A DNA stretch of 64,000 nt from Imbricaverruca yamaguchii (lineage: Eukaryota > Arthropoda > Thecostraca > Neoverrucidae). The stretch covers positions 1,842,001-1,906,000 of the forward strand of contig JAOTOL010001604.1 of NCBI GenBank assembly GCA_034440575.1, read 5' to 3'. Made by a program: the position numbers and the translations under genes. Positions 29,167 through 41,396 of this stretch are shown piece after piece (the first letter of the stretch is position 1; each line of letters begins with the position of its first letter). The notes under the pieces are model-generated. The model saw nothing but the letters and a program-made list of their open reading frames with translations, did not search any database and had not been told where the DNA came from.

Positions 29167-29347
29167 ACAGGGGCGCAGCCAGGATTTTCCTAATGGGGGT
29201 AAGATGATGCGATGAAACAGAGACAGGTTTTGGGTAGCGAAGAGCGCAGAATATTTGTGGTTTTGCGTGGAAAAATATAAATATGCCTTGTTTAATCTAG
29301 TATATTTTTGGTTGATAGATGGGGGACGCCCCCGTTACTGCGCCTCT
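29167..29347 (+). mobile_element. hAT-like MITE with 8-bp target duplication
   Basis: The ends ACAGGGGCGCAGCC and (reverse complement of the right end) AGAGGCGCAGTAAC form an imperfect terminal inverted repeat. They are flanked by a perfect 8-bp direct repeat AATTGATG at 29159-29166 and 29348-29355. An 8-bp duplication and CAGGGGCGCA-type ends are typical of hAT elements. At 181 bp there is no room for a transposase, so it is non-autonomous. Confidence 0.85.
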
Positions 29348-29689
29348 AATTGATGGATAAATTTGGGGGAGGTGCGCCTCTGTAGCGAATGAGGGATTTG
29401 GATGAATCTGCAAATATCAAAACATGTCTAATTTTCAAATAATCAAATGACAATTACAAATGACACACTGATCGTTATTAACATCATTTTCGCCTGGATT
29501 ATAAGTATTGTGATAAGCGCGTCCGCAATCACCGAACATAATCAGTGACAACACTAAAACTGATTCCAGTAATCAGATGGAACACCTCATGTCGACTCGT
29601 GCATTCAACCGAGTCCTGTCTCTCCGCCTCTCTCACCAGCTTCTCGACAGCCACATTAACTTTCGAACAGCATTTATTCTTCCCTCAGA

Positions 29690-29860
29690 TATGAGGAAAT
29701 GCCAGTCCTACCCAGCCTAATGTGCCGAGGCCTGGGCAATGGAAGGATAGGACCGTAGGCCCTCTCTATTGGGGCAGTCTAGTGATCGTCTTAGATACGA
29801 CGGAATGCCAGTCCTAACCGCCTGCTGTGCCGAGGCCTGGGCAGTAGGACAGGACCGGAG
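29690..29860. repeat. Diverged duplication (TGCCGAGGCCTGGGC)
   Basis: Two copies of about 70 bp share ATGCCAGTCCTA and TGTGCCGAGGCCTGGGCA, about 115 bp apart. Confidence 0.7.
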
Positions 29861-30139
29861 AGAACCGGCGCGGTGCGGTTGCCGTCTTTACCGCTATGGC
29901 GCACCGATGAGGTGAGACCATCGACAGCCGCCGGGCAGCCCATCAACCGGGCCGCGGCCGACGCGGCGCCAGCGTGCAGGCCGCAATTACGCAACATCCG
30001 CTCGGCTGGTAACAGTACCAGGATCACCGACAAACGCTGCGAGGGCACTGGGGCAGGTCGCGACCTTGGCCGGTAGATGCCACCGACAGCGCTGCCCGGC
30101 GACCTCCGACGACCTCACTTGACGTCGGTCGGCACGGCC

Positions 30140-30690
30140 GCCATCATGCGGCCCGGCCTGGCCAGAGCGCCATTAAATAACGGCCCGGCCTGGCCAGAGC
30201 ACTATGAAATAACGACCCGGCCTAGTCAGAACACCATGAAATACCGTCACGACTGGTCAGAGCACCACCAAATAACGGTCCAGACTGGTCGGAACACCAT
30301 CAAATAACGACCATGCCTGGCCGGAGCACCACTAAATAACGGTCCAACCTTGTCGGAGCACCATGAAATAACGGCCCAGCCCGGCCGGACACCATTAAAT
30401 AACGGCCCTGCCTATAGCTAGAGCACCATCAAATAACGGCCCGGCCTGGCCAGAGCACCATTAAATAACGGCCCTGCCTAGAGCTAGTGCACCATCAAAT
30501 AACGGCCCGGCCTGACCAGCGAACCATTAAATAACGACCCTGCCTAGAGCTAGAGCACCATCAAATAACGGCCCGGCCTGGCCAGAGCACCATTAAATAA
30601 CGGCCCTGCCTATAGCTAGAGCACCATCAAATAACGGCTCGGCCTGGCCGGAGCATCATGAAATAACGGCCTGGTCTGGCCAGGCAAGCG
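30140..30690. repeat. 32-bp minisatellite (AACGGCCCGGCCTGGCCAGA)
   Basis: About 17 units are built on AACGGCCCGGCCTGGCCAGA and GCACCATTAAAT. Two variants alternate in the right half (CGGCCTGGCCAGAG and CTGCCTATAGCTAGAG), a sign of higher-order duplication. Confidence 0.93.
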
Positions 30691-30844
30691 TGGAAGTGAA
30701 GAGGACGGCAGAAGTCTTCAACCTGCCTGAAGGAGGACGATAAACTCCGCCGTCGAAGCCGCAGTAAGCAGCGTCAGCAAGAACGGGACAGGTTTCAGGA
30801 TGATTGGCTGGTCCGGGCTTTCCGGTCAGATCCTCACACCGCAT

Positions 30845-31940
30845 GGGGCTAGGGAGTCATATATCTCCTCTAAAATTCAAACTGAGCATCGCACCGAACC
30901 GAAAGAGGTATCATCGGAAAGCGTTCGACGAGTAGGGCCAGCAACCATCCAAACACATTTCATCGTCAAAAAGTGACGTCACTAGTGGGCTTACGAGGTT
31001 ACGACTGCCGCCATTTTTCTTGTTTGTTTCTGGGAGTTCATTTCAGGGAATATTTTGAAAACAAAACTTGTTTGGAGTGACAAAAGGAAGGCGAAATCAA
31101 CCATGGCCTCAATATGTCTGCTGACCCAAACATTTAAATGCTTACTTTATGAAATTTGCAACATTTTTCACTTCAATTTTTTGGAAGTTATGCTTTCTAA
31201 TGGTTAGAACACACCGAGAAACGTCGTTTTAAGTAAACGTGTCCTCATAAAAGTGGCCCACTGCAAGAATCTTCAATTTTAGCCCTTGGGCAAATATGAA
31301 AATCAAGCAAAGCATGAAGAGCATAAAAATGGGAAAATCCGTCTGGTATATTTTTTTGCGCCCCTAAAGTAAACGCTGAATGTTTCATTGAAATATCTTT
31401 ATCCCTTAAAGCGTAACAAGTTTAACTTTTTTTGGAGGGTACCTCACTTGACTTTGACTGACTCGGTGACCGTGGATGACCTGAGTTCAAAATCTTCACC
31501 TAACATGCCAAATGAGGGTGACAAAAGGCGTGCCAAAACCTGTAAACCTTAGGCAAACTTGTAAACCTTAGGACGGGGTAGAAAAAGACCTCGCGCCGAG
31601 ACGACGCGAGTTAGCATAATCCAAAACGCTACAATCGGCTTGGGATGCTGTGACACCAGCAGTATCAGAAACATCATCATTACAGTAGTCCATGATGATA
31701 AGAAGCTCACGTAGAAACTCAATGCTCTCGTGCATAGAGAAACTTTAACCAACACGTGGTGCAGCAGGCAACTAGTTTTGTGGCTGTACATTAGTTCTGG
31801 CGTCCTACGACTTACTTTGTGCTTCGAAATCACGAAACTGTGCCGAGAAGCGCAGGAAATTGATCAACATACCATCACGTTATTAAAATGTCTTCACCTT
31901 TTTTACTCTACGCAAGATTTGCTTCTCCCACATAGCCCGT
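30845..31940. other. AT-rich single-copy intergenic stretch
   Basis: No gene was recognised. GC content rises sharply from about 31930 onward. Confidence 0.5.
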
Positions 31941-32344
31941 CTGCCGGTGTCGGTCTCCAAAGCAGTGGCTGTCGCACCGACCACCAGCGACCGCCATCCG
32001 TCTCGCTGCCTGGCCGTCCGCTCTCCCGGACTGCTGGTTATCGAGACGGCTCATCCTGGCCCAGATAGCAGTTTCTCTCGGCCCCGCGCCGCAGACCACG
32101 TGACGCACACTCCGGCGCGCGCCAGCTGTCACGTGACGGCCAGCTGCAGGACCGCGACGCCGGCGGCGGCGGCTCGCCGGCGTCCCGGCCCTCCGCAAGT
32201 AGGCTAGTCACCAGCCGGCTATCCTTTGGGAGGCGCGGCGCCGCTGACCTACACTGTGTCGGCGCCGCTCGCCGTCGCCTCCCGCCCCGGCGCGCTGACA
32301 CCGTTACCGAGCCGAAGTTTGGCATGCGCCCGGCGTGTATCGGC
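31940..32344. other. CpG-rich block before a 40-bp array
   Basis: This block is rich in GC and CpG and contains TCACGTGACG and CACGTGACG motifs. It could be a promoter/CpG island or the ancestor of the adjoining array. Frames on both strands are open and none is diagnostic. Confidence 0.3.
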
Positions 32345-33341
32345 GGCCGCGGGGTTCCACCGGGGGCGCCACGTCACCCGCTCGGGCTGTGGGGTTCCAC
32401 CAGGGGCGCCACGTCACCCGCCCGGGCTGTGGGGTTCCACCGGGGGCGCCACGTCACCCGCCCGGGCTGTGGGGTTCCACCGGGGGCGCCACGTCACCCG
32501 CCCGGGCTGTGGGGTTCCACCGGGGGCGCCACGTCACCCGCCCGGGCTGTGGGGTTCCACCAGGGGCGCCACGTCACCCGCCCGGGCTGTGGGGTTCCAC
32601 CAGGGGCGCCACGTCACCCGCCCGGGCTGTGGGGTTCCACCAGGGGCGCCACGTCACCCGCCCGGGCTGTGGGGTTCCACCAGGGGCGCCACGTCACCCG
32701 CCCGGGCTGTGGGGTTCCACCAGGGGCGCCACGTCACCCGCCCGGGCTGTGGGGTTCCACCAGGGGCCGTCACCGCCCGGGCTGTGGGGTTCCACCAGGG
32801 GCGCCACGTCACCCGCCCGGGCTGTGGGGTTCCACCGGGGCGCCACGTCACCCGCTCGGGCTGTGGGGTTCCACCAGGGGCGCCACGTCACCCGCCCGGG
32901 CTGTGGGGTTCCACCGGGGGCGCCACGTCACCCGCCCGGGCTGTGGGGTTCCACCAGGGGCGCCACGTCACCCGCCCGGGCTGTGGGGTTCCACCAGGGG
33001 CGCCACGTCACCCGCCCGGGCTGTGGGGTTCCACCGGGGGCGCCACGTCACCCGCCCGGGCTGTGGGGTTCCACCAGGGGCGCCACGTCACCCGCCCGGG
33101 CTGTGGGGTTCCACCAGGGGCGCCACGTCACCCGCCCGGGCTGTGGGGTTCCACCAGGGGCGCCACGTCACCCGCCCGGGCTGTGGGGTTCCACCAGGGG
33201 CGCCACGTCACCCGCCCGGGCTGTGGGGTTCCACCAGGGGCGCCACGTCACCCGCCCGGGCTGTGGGGTTCCACCAGGGGCGCCACGTCACCCGCCCGGG
33301 CTGTGGGGTTCCACCAGGGGCGCCACGTCACCCGCCCGGGC
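32345..33341. repeat. 40-bp GC-rich minisatellite with CCACGTCA core
   Basis: About 25 nearly identical units are built on GGTTCCACCAGGGGCGCCAC and GTCACCCGCCCGGGCTGTGG. Two units are shortened (32766-32782, 32836). Units differ mainly at CCACCAGGGG versus CCACCGGGGG. All three + frames are open through the array, giving artefactual proteins of about 400 codons. Confidence 0.97.
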
Positions 33342-33344
33342 ATG

Positions 33345-34780
33345 GCCGGCCGGCCGCCGCTGGTGCTCCCTCGGCCTGGTGCCACAGTTCCCAAACCATG
33401 CAGCCGACCGCGACGGACGTCACACCGTCCAGCCATGTCGGGCAGAACGCCGGGAAACTGGACACAATTCGACCAGAAGCATAGTGCCGGAACGCCGGGA
33501 AAATAGACAAAATTTGACCAGAAGCATGTTGCTGGAACCAGAAAACATAGTGCCACGGTGGCCCTCCCCGTGCCGGCCGGCAAATACAACTTCGTCAGTC
33601 CGGGGTTCTTGCAAGCCCTCATTTATCTCCCGATCTACATGCATAAGTTAGGATAAAATATTCAACACCATTGGAAAGATTTGGTCACGAAGAGCCGGAA
33701 GAACACTTTCAATTTGAGCTTTAACCGACAGTGAGATCACCAGATGCTAAATGACGTCAGACCACTCCGATGCCATACTGGGTTAACATACGGATCTAGA
33801 CTTAAATCACTGGACATATTACTTTAAATGGCAGAGTTTGTCTGTTCGGGAGTGCGCTTCAAGAACCAAAACATATAGATGTATTTATATTGATCATAGT
33901 AAAAACAAGTGTCAATATCGGGTAGATCAGTTCAGGTCAGGTCAAAATCGGGCACGGAACACAACTACCGAACTATGCATGTTGGAAGTAGAAGAGAAAT
34001 GGCATTGGCAGGTCGGCCGATGTGAACTGGAGCTATTACGCCTTAGTTCTACATTTTCGACCATGATGGGGTCATTAAAGACCATATTAGGTCAAACAAG
34101 TGGGAAAAAAGAAACCAAAACCGAAAGTCTTTGCCTAGGGGAATGGCCAGAAAATCATTAATATGTGTTCCGGATTGCTTCAGCACAACAATTTAAGCAA
34201 AATGTGAGGATGCTTGATGTGAGAAAATCCCAACGTCAGGTTAGATGACACTGCATGACCGAGTCATGTAAGCTGAAGCTTTAATATCTCATGTGTATTA
34301 CTTTTGATGCGTAAACAATTTGATCAGAGAAAAACTGATATGATACTAAAGGATCTGTATCAACTGCCCGGTTACTGACTCCAGTCTACTTGGTCTGGCC
34401 AGATCGCATTAACCACGAACACGTATTTTAACACGAAATGCTTATTGCATACAGTTTTTTTTTCGCGACATTCCACTGGATGGGCAAAATAATACATAAC
34501 GTCTGACCACAATTCGATTTCTTAATCCTTTGGTAGCTCAGCTGAATGGCACGAGAAACTCTTTCTCAATCCCCTCTCATTCACCCTCCAATCTCTCTTG
34601 CATGCGCGCTTGCCAATTTGCCTGCCGGTGTGTTCTCCTTGAGGACAGTAGTGCGTATGGTGACGGACTTGTAATATTCACGCCACGTCTACCTGCAGGG
34701 CAATGCAGATCGTTATGCACACGAAAAAAACCTGGTGGCTATGAAGAAGCAGCCTCTAGGCCCCGAACACTCGGCATGCC
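33345..34780. other. Intergenic, mostly single-copy
   Basis: It holds a short doublet near 33440-33545 (CGGAACGCCGGGAAA and CAGAAGCAT blocks). No gene was recognised. Confidence 0.5.
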
Positions 34781-34785
34781 AATGT

Positions 34786-35125
34786 GGGACCACTGTGACA
34801 CCACTGTGACACCACCGCGACACCACTGTGACACCACCGTGGCACCACTATGACACCACTGTGACACCACTGTGACACCACTGTGACACCGCTGTGACAC
34901 CACCGTAACATCACTGTTGCACCACTATGACACCACTGTGACACCACTGTGACACCGCTGCGACATTACTGTGACACCACTGTGACACCACTGTGACACC
35001 AATGTGACACCACTGTGACACCACTGTGACACCACTGCGGCACCACAATGGCACCACAGTGACGTCACTACGATACCGCAGTGACACTACTGTTACACCA
35101 CTGCGACACCATTGTGACACCGTCG
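34786..35125. repeat. 11-bp minisatellite CACCACTGTGA
   Basis: About 30 tandem 11-mers with scattered substitutions. The reading frame shifts with each unit. Confidence 0.93.
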
Positions 35126-35338
35126 CCGGACGTTTGGCGCGCCGGCGTCGACAGGCTACACGCGCCCGCACCAGGATCGCTGCCGATTGGAAAGCAGACG
35201 GCGGTCACTGGTGCGACATCATTTCCGACGCGTCATCTGTTGCCGTGTGGTGCGACGGCAGCGACAGCCGGCCTCGGTGGCCGGCTCTGGGTCCGCTACT
35301 GTCCCGGCGAGCCGCCCCAGACGGGCGCCGTCGTCACG

Positions 35339-35413
35339 CCACGGCACGGCACGGCGCGGCACGGCACGGCACGGCACGGCACGGCACGGCACGGCACGGC
35401 ACGGCACGGCACG
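35339..35413. repeat. (GGCAC)n pentamer array
   Basis: About fifteen GGCAC units with one GGCGC variant, lying in a GC-rich block (35130-35520) whose frames are open on both strands but unrecognised. Confidence 0.95.
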
Positions 35414-36000
35414 CATGCGTCCATGGCTGAGGACAGGCGCCGGCCGGCCCGGGGCGGGATCTCGTCACGGAGAGGAGGAGCTCTCGGCCGACACGTGCCG
35501 AAGTGATGTCTCATCGTGACGCATTCCTCTCTTGGCTTCGCTCAATCGCTGCGCAATGGGAAGGCGACTTCTTGTGGCGAAGAAGGTCGACGCCCCCGAG
35601 AGACATATTCAGCTCGTCTGTCGAATGGCGGCAGAAGTAGGTGGGGAGGTATGTCGAGTCGGTGGCGGGCGATGGACGTTGGTGGGAAGGCATGTCGTGT
35701 CGGTGCGAGCCTCGGCGCCGGATAGCTGTACACCTGTCACAGTTATCCGTCGTCGGCCGGCCGAAGGCGGAGCATCTCAGCCGATCTGAAAAGAGGGGCG
35801 CACACATTCCCCGGCTCGGTCCGGATGTCGGGCCTCGCCTGGCCGACCCGGTGACCGATTTTCCGGCGAGATGCCCCTGCGGTCCAGGCGGACTGGCGGA
35901 CGCTCCCGGTCATCTCACGCGGACGGCGGCGGTGTGGCTGGCGCGCCGCCGACTCACCGCCGTCGGCGCTCAGACCAGGACAGGGTCGGTGTCCTGGGCC
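35414..36000. other. GC-rich unannotated stretch
   Basis: Several frames are open on both strands because of base composition; none shows a family motif. Confidence 0.4.
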
Positions 36001-36535
36001 GGCCCCCGCACGACCGTAGGCCAGTGTCCTGATTCAGGACCCGCACCGAATCCGTAGGCCAGTGTCCTGATTCAGCACCGGACCATAGGTCAGTGTCCTG
36101 ATTCAGCACCGGACCGTAGGTCAGTGTCCTGATTCAGCACCGGACCATAGGTCAGTGTGGTCAGTGTCCTGATCCGGACCATAGGCTGTCCGGACCGGCC
36201 GTAGGTCGGTGTCCTGGCCCGGCACGCACAACCGCAGGTCAGTGTCCTGATCAGGGATCTGACCGTAGGTCGGTGTCCTGATCCGGGACCCGATTGTAGG
36301 TCAGCGTTCTGATTCGTGACCCGACCGCAGGTCAGTGTCCTGACCCGGGATCTGACCGTAGGCCGGTGTCCGATGTAGTCCTGATCGGGACCCGATCGTG
36401 GTAGTGTCCTGATCAGGGATCTCGTAGACCATGTCCTGATCAGGGATCTGACCGTAGGCCAGTGTCCTGACGACGTAGGTCAGTGTGATCCCCGACCGTA
36501 GATCAAGACCGTAGTGTCTTGATCCGGGGCAGAGG
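36000..36535. repeat. Degenerate ~30-bp minisatellite (CCGTAGGTCAGTGTCCTGAT)
   Basis: About 17 imperfect units are built on CCGTAGGTCAGTGTCCTGAT plus TCAGCACCGGA or CAGGGATCTGA. The best preserved units are at 36040-36160. Confidence 0.88.
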
Positions 36536-36539
36536 TGCA

Positions 36540-37008
36540 CAGAACGTCAAGAATATCACCTACAAGCATTGCAACTCATAAATCTGTCACATTCTAAATC
36601 TGTCTGCGCCGCAATTGATCCCTATCAACTGTCATGGCGTATCTGTGACAGCCTGCTGCACCATGGTTCAGCATAATGGAGCTGGCTGCGTGCAGCTGAT
36701 ATTGTGCACCGGGATCTGTCTGAAAAGAGTTAGCGCTGCCAAATGTCCTGTTCCGAAATTGCAGTAACAACTTATAGAAATGTAAACGAATAATTTGTGA
36801 AGTAACCAAAAATGAACTGTACATGAAATAGTGTTGCGCTAAGATGTCTTTCCTGAAGTAATGGGTTTTCCTTATGTGGTGAATACATTTCCTTATTCGA
36901 ATAATGATCATCTGTCGCAACAACGGCACAGTTTCAGCCAAAATCTGTCACCTACGCTGGTAGGCGAGTTGGCAGGTTTGTGCACCTCTGATCCGAGGCT
37001 CCGGCTGA
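36540..37008. other. Single-copy spacer between arrays
   Basis: No gene or repeat was recognised. Confidence 0.5.
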
Positions 37009-37009
37009 T

Positions 37010-38142
37010 GGTGAGTGCCCTGGTCCGAGACCCTGGTAGGTAAGTGCTCTGGTCCGGGACCCTGGTAGGTGAGTGCTCTGGTCCGGGACCCTGGTAGGTG
37101 AGTGCCCTGGTCCGGGACCCTGGTAGGTGAGTGCCCTGGTCCGGGACCCTGGTAGGTGAGTGCCCTGGTCCGGGACCCTGGTAGGTGAGTGCCCTGGTCC
37201 GGGACCCTGGTAGGTGAGTGCCCTGGTCCGGGACCCTGGTAGGTGAGTGCCCTGGTCCGGGACCCTGGTAGGTGAGTGCCCTGGTCCGAGACCCTGGTAG
37301 GTGAGTGCCCTGGTCCGGGACCCTGGTAGGTGAGTGCCCTGGTCCGGGACCCTGGTAGGTGAGTGCCCTGGTCCGGGACCCTGGTAGGTGAGTGCCCTGG
37401 TCCGGGACCCTGGTAGGTGAGTGCCCTGGTCGGGCTGGAGGTGGGGCCTGGTGGACCCTGGTAGGTGAGTGCCCTGGTCCGAGACCCTGGTAGGTGAGTG
37501 CCCTGGTCCGAGACCCTGGTAGGTGAGTGCCCTGGTCCGGGACCCTGGTAGGTGAGTGCCCTGGTCCGGGACCCTGGTAGGTGAGTGCCCTGGTCCGAGA
37601 CCCTGGTAGGTGAGTGCCCTGGTCCGGGACCCTGGTAGGTGAGTGCCCTGGTCCGGGACCCTGGTAGGTGAGTGCCCTGGTCCGGGACCCTGGTAGGTGA
37701 GTGCCCTGGTCCGAGACCCTGGTAGGTGAGTGCCCTGGTCCGGAGACCCTGGTAGGTGAGTGCCCTGGTCCGGGACCCTGGTAGGTGAGTGCCCTGGTCG
37801 GGACCCTGGTAGGTGAGTGCCCTGGTCCGAGACCCTGGTAGGTGAGTGCCCTGGTCCGAGACCCTGGTAGGTGAGTGCCCTGGTCCGGGACCCTGGTAGG
37901 TGAGGCCCTGGTCCGAGACCTGGTAGGTGAGTGCCCTGGTCCGGGACCCTGGTAGGTGAGTGCCCTGGTCCGGGACCTGGTAGGTGAGTGCCCTGGTCGG
38001 GACCCTGGTAGGTGAGTGCCCTGGTCGAGACCCTGGTAGGTGAGTGCCCTGGTCCGGGACCCTGGTAGGTGAGTGCCCTGGTCCGGGACCCTGGTAGGTG
38101 AGTGCCCTGGTCCGGGACCCTGGTAGGTGAGTGCCCTGGTCG
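37010..38142. repeat. 29-bp minisatellite (GGTAGGTGAGTGCCCTGGTC)
   Basis: About 39 units are built on GGTAGGTGAGTGCCCTGGTC and CGGGACCCT, very homogeneous apart from CGGG/CGAG variants and one odd unit at 37430-37455. The + strand of every unit carries TAGGTGAGT, a consensus splice donor. The three minus frames are open for about 500-640 codons only because the unit lacks stops. Confidence 0.97.
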
Positions 38143-38144
38143 AA

Positions 38145-38475
38145 GCGCCGGTGGCGGTGGCGCGGTGTACTGGAGGCGCTGCTGAAGGATAGATGTGGCG
38201 GTGACGCTGCTGAAGGACGGATGTGGCGGTGGCGCGGTGTACTGGAGGCGCTGCTGAAGGACGGATGTGGCGGTGGCGCGGTGTACTGGAGGCGCTGCTG
38301 AAGGACGGATGTGGCGGTGGCGCGGTGTACTGGAGGCGCTGCTGAAGGACGGATGTGGCGGGTGTGGCGGAGGTGTGGCTGGAGGCGCTGCTGAAGGACG
38401 GATGTGGCGGTGACGCGGAGTACTGGAGGCGCTGCTGAAGGACGGATGTGGCGGTGGCGCGGTGTACTGGAGGCG
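38145..38475. repeat. 44-bp minisatellite (GCTGCTGAAGGACGGATGTG)
   Basis: Seven to eight units are built on GCTGCTGAAGGACGGATGTG and GCGGTGGCGCGGTGTACTGG, directly abutting the 29-bp array. Confidence 0.93.
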
Positions 38476-38499
38476 CAGCGGATGGCCACCGGCCGCGGT

Positions 38500-38650
38500 C
38501 GACACCGTTAGCGGTCGCGTCCGTCGGCCGCCCGGCTATATGGGTCACTCGTCGCCGCACGCCCTGGAAGCGGCCGGCGCAGTCGGCACACACGGCCCAC
38601 AGCCGCGGCCCGTTGTCGGCGCGCCCCATCTCGAATTCCTCCGATACACT
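38500..38650 (-). CDS. Weak candidate exon (minus strand)
   Basis: The minus strand reads SVSEEFEMGRADNGPRLWAV followed by CADCAGRFQGVRRR, with a Cys-x-x-Cys pair and coding-like codons. A consensus GTGAGT donor on the same strand lies near 38775-38780. No family recognised. The open frame continues into the repeat array, so the exon limits are guesses. Confidence 0.25.
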
Positions 38651-38859
38651 TATGGCGCGGCGGCGCGGCGGCGCGGGTGCGCGGCGGCCGCGGCGTCCGG
38701 CGCGCGCTCCGTGGACGCGGACGCGGACGCGGACGTTGACGTGATCGACCTTGGTCGGACGTGCACGTGCGTCTGTACTCACCTCGGATGTGCACGCGCT
38801 GTTGGCAAGGCCATGCCTCATTCACGATCACTGACACGTGTTGGTTTTTCTTCATGATG

Positions 38860-41390
38860 CGCGAGCCACAAAAAGTTGACCTGGGTACGCTGGCGCTGTC
38901 GGCTCCTGGGCCCGGAGTAGAAACGGGCCCTCGCTGTGCGGTTCGTCACTCCACGAGGGGTGTGCGGTCGCTTAGGCGACTACGGCGCCACAAAAGGGTA
39001 TAGACTCACCAGCACACACATCTACACATGAGCAAACGCATACACAGGCACCCCCCCCCCACACATACCTCCCACACACACAAGCACACACATACGCATG
39101 CACACGCAAGCAATTGCGATAAATCGTCACCTCTGAAGCTCCTGCTATATGACCGTTGCAGTCGCTGCGCCCCCAGACTACTCTAAAGCATACCACCCTG
39201 CACATCCATAATATCATCTCCCAGGCCTCTCTTTTCTCCGATTAAACCTCTTTAGGTTTGACTCTGTTTCTAATATGCCGTTCCATTTATTCTCCAGTTG
39301 CTGCCAGTGACAGTCATCCTCCAATTTTTCTTCCAACTTTGTTCCAAATCTTCAATATTCTTGATCATTGATATTCTTCAGCTTTATCCAATAATCTTCA
39401 AACTCTTCCTGGCTCAACTACGCAGAGATATTCCATATCATGGTCGGCTCCTGTACTCTCCCGCACATAATCGACAAGTGATTTCAAACTCTGGCATATA
39501 ATGTGCCCCTTATTTCTCAGAAATAACAAACGTCACCGCACAGTTTGCAGACCACACCATACGAGACAAAAGCAGATTTGCAGCCTATCGTAGGTTTTCC
39601 TGCTTTCTTCCCATATACTGAAATTTATTCACACATGACGAGGCATTCACAATATTTATTTCCAGTCTTGTTACTACAGCTAATTTTGTAGTTGCCTTCG
39701 ATTCACATGCACCATCCTTCTCGTTTTTTTTATGCACCAATTTATCGCTTAGGTTTGGTGCTAGTGCTTACTCTTCTCTAGGCTAGCTTAGGGTCGCCCG
39801 AGAACAGGTTTCGTATAGGCTCTTCGATGACTGTAGGATGTGACGCTTGTCTCTCAGCATCCGTCTAACGTGGTGAAGGTGTCTGGGTTAAATGCAGACC
39901 ATGTGTACTCTCCTAACCGTGGATTTACATTGAGCTCTTTGTGTCGGATCTGTCCATTTTGTGGGCCATGTGCATAATTTGTCTTTCGATTACTTCTATC
40001 GGTTGCTCCCTTTGCGATAGACGTTCTTTAGTCATGTTTTGCTTTGACCGTACGAGTTGTGAGCGCTACATACACGCTTTGCGCGGACTGCTAGCCCAAA
40101 TGGGATGGCGCGCTTCACTGATTTTGGGTGGTCTGGACCGAACCACCCGCACGTCTTCCATCGCTGGATCTTGACGTCACTGCTGCATGTTTAATGTTGT
40201 GTAAGATAATGCGGAGGTCCATAAAAAACACTCTTGCCGTAGTAACTCAAAACGGTTTACATTTCCGGGCGAGTGTTGTTGGCTAGTTTATGGAAACTTT
40301 TCAACTGCTATGCATCTCCGCCAAAGATCCCAAATATGCTGTCAATGAATGTATAAAGGTGCATTGCTTGATATGTGCAAAATGTGGTAAGGTCCAGACT
40401 CTATAACATGGCGGGGTCATCAGTCTGGATGAAATGTGATTTGTTATATCGCTGGAAATAGTGGCTTTCAAGAGCCAGCTGTATGTTATCAATGAGGCCT
40501 TCTGTTGAAACAAACTTCGTACTGACGCTCAGTTCAGCATCCAACGATTTCTGTCGTTCTCAAACTGCCCCGTCAAAGGCCGATGGGAGTAATTTTCAAC
40601 CTACAATTATGTTTTAAAGCCATGTTAGCTTTCATTTCTCACACCCCTTCATTCCATAGTCATAGTTTCATAGTCGTATAATGAGTTCTCCATATTCATG
40701 GCTTTTCAGCACTCGCGTCAATACATGGTTCAATCATGAAAGAGAAACTCGAATTATGAAAAACACTAAATATCACAAAACGTCAATGAAAAGAGATAAA
40801 ATGATAAAACATGGCAAAACATTCCTTCATCCCTCTTACGATTCACCCCACCGCAAATTGAGCTTCGACTGGCGCTGGCCGTCGTTACCACGCTGCTGAA
40901 AACATCTGAAGAATCCGTTTCTGAAATTGTTGTTGCTGTTGTTTTCAGTGCTTCTTTATATTATTCCTGCTCGTCTTTCCATCTTGTTTTCCATCATTGT
41001 TATTGCCACTGCCACTAGGGTCGCCACCGCCGCCACCTTTATTGTTGTTGTTATTACAACTGCCTCACACGGAGTAGGGTAAACACACGGAGGGATAATT
41101 AGATGCATTTAATACATCCAGGCGTATTTGTCCTTGAAGAATGATGTAACTCACATAACCACAAAGGACATGCCGTATAGTAAAGTACGCTTTTACTTCG
41201 CAATAATGTCATACAGCATGTAGGTGTATTTCCCGAGGAAGATGACTTGCACATACAGACTTGCGTATTACGTGTAACAACTTACGCCTGTAACAACTTA
41301 CGCCTGTATTTCGCAATACCAGTACACATATCGTAAATTAAACGGCAAAACACCTGCGCTCTCACTTTCTTTCGCACTCACGAGGCTGCA
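38860..41390. other. Intergenic, AT-leaning, mostly single-copy
   Basis: It holds an imperfect CA-rich tract (39010-39110) and pyrimidine-rich DNA at 39250-39420. No gene was recognised. Confidence 0.5.
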
Positions 41391-41396
41391 GTCGCC

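Noticed and set aside
32226..33651. Three overlapping + strand open frames of about 390-440 codons
   Set aside because: They arise from a 40-bp unit without stops in any + phase; peptide repeats cycle through frames with no codon signal.
36908..38821. Minus-strand open frames of 513-637 codons
   Set aside because: They are a by-product of the stop-free 29-bp and 44-bp arrays; all three minus frames are equally open.
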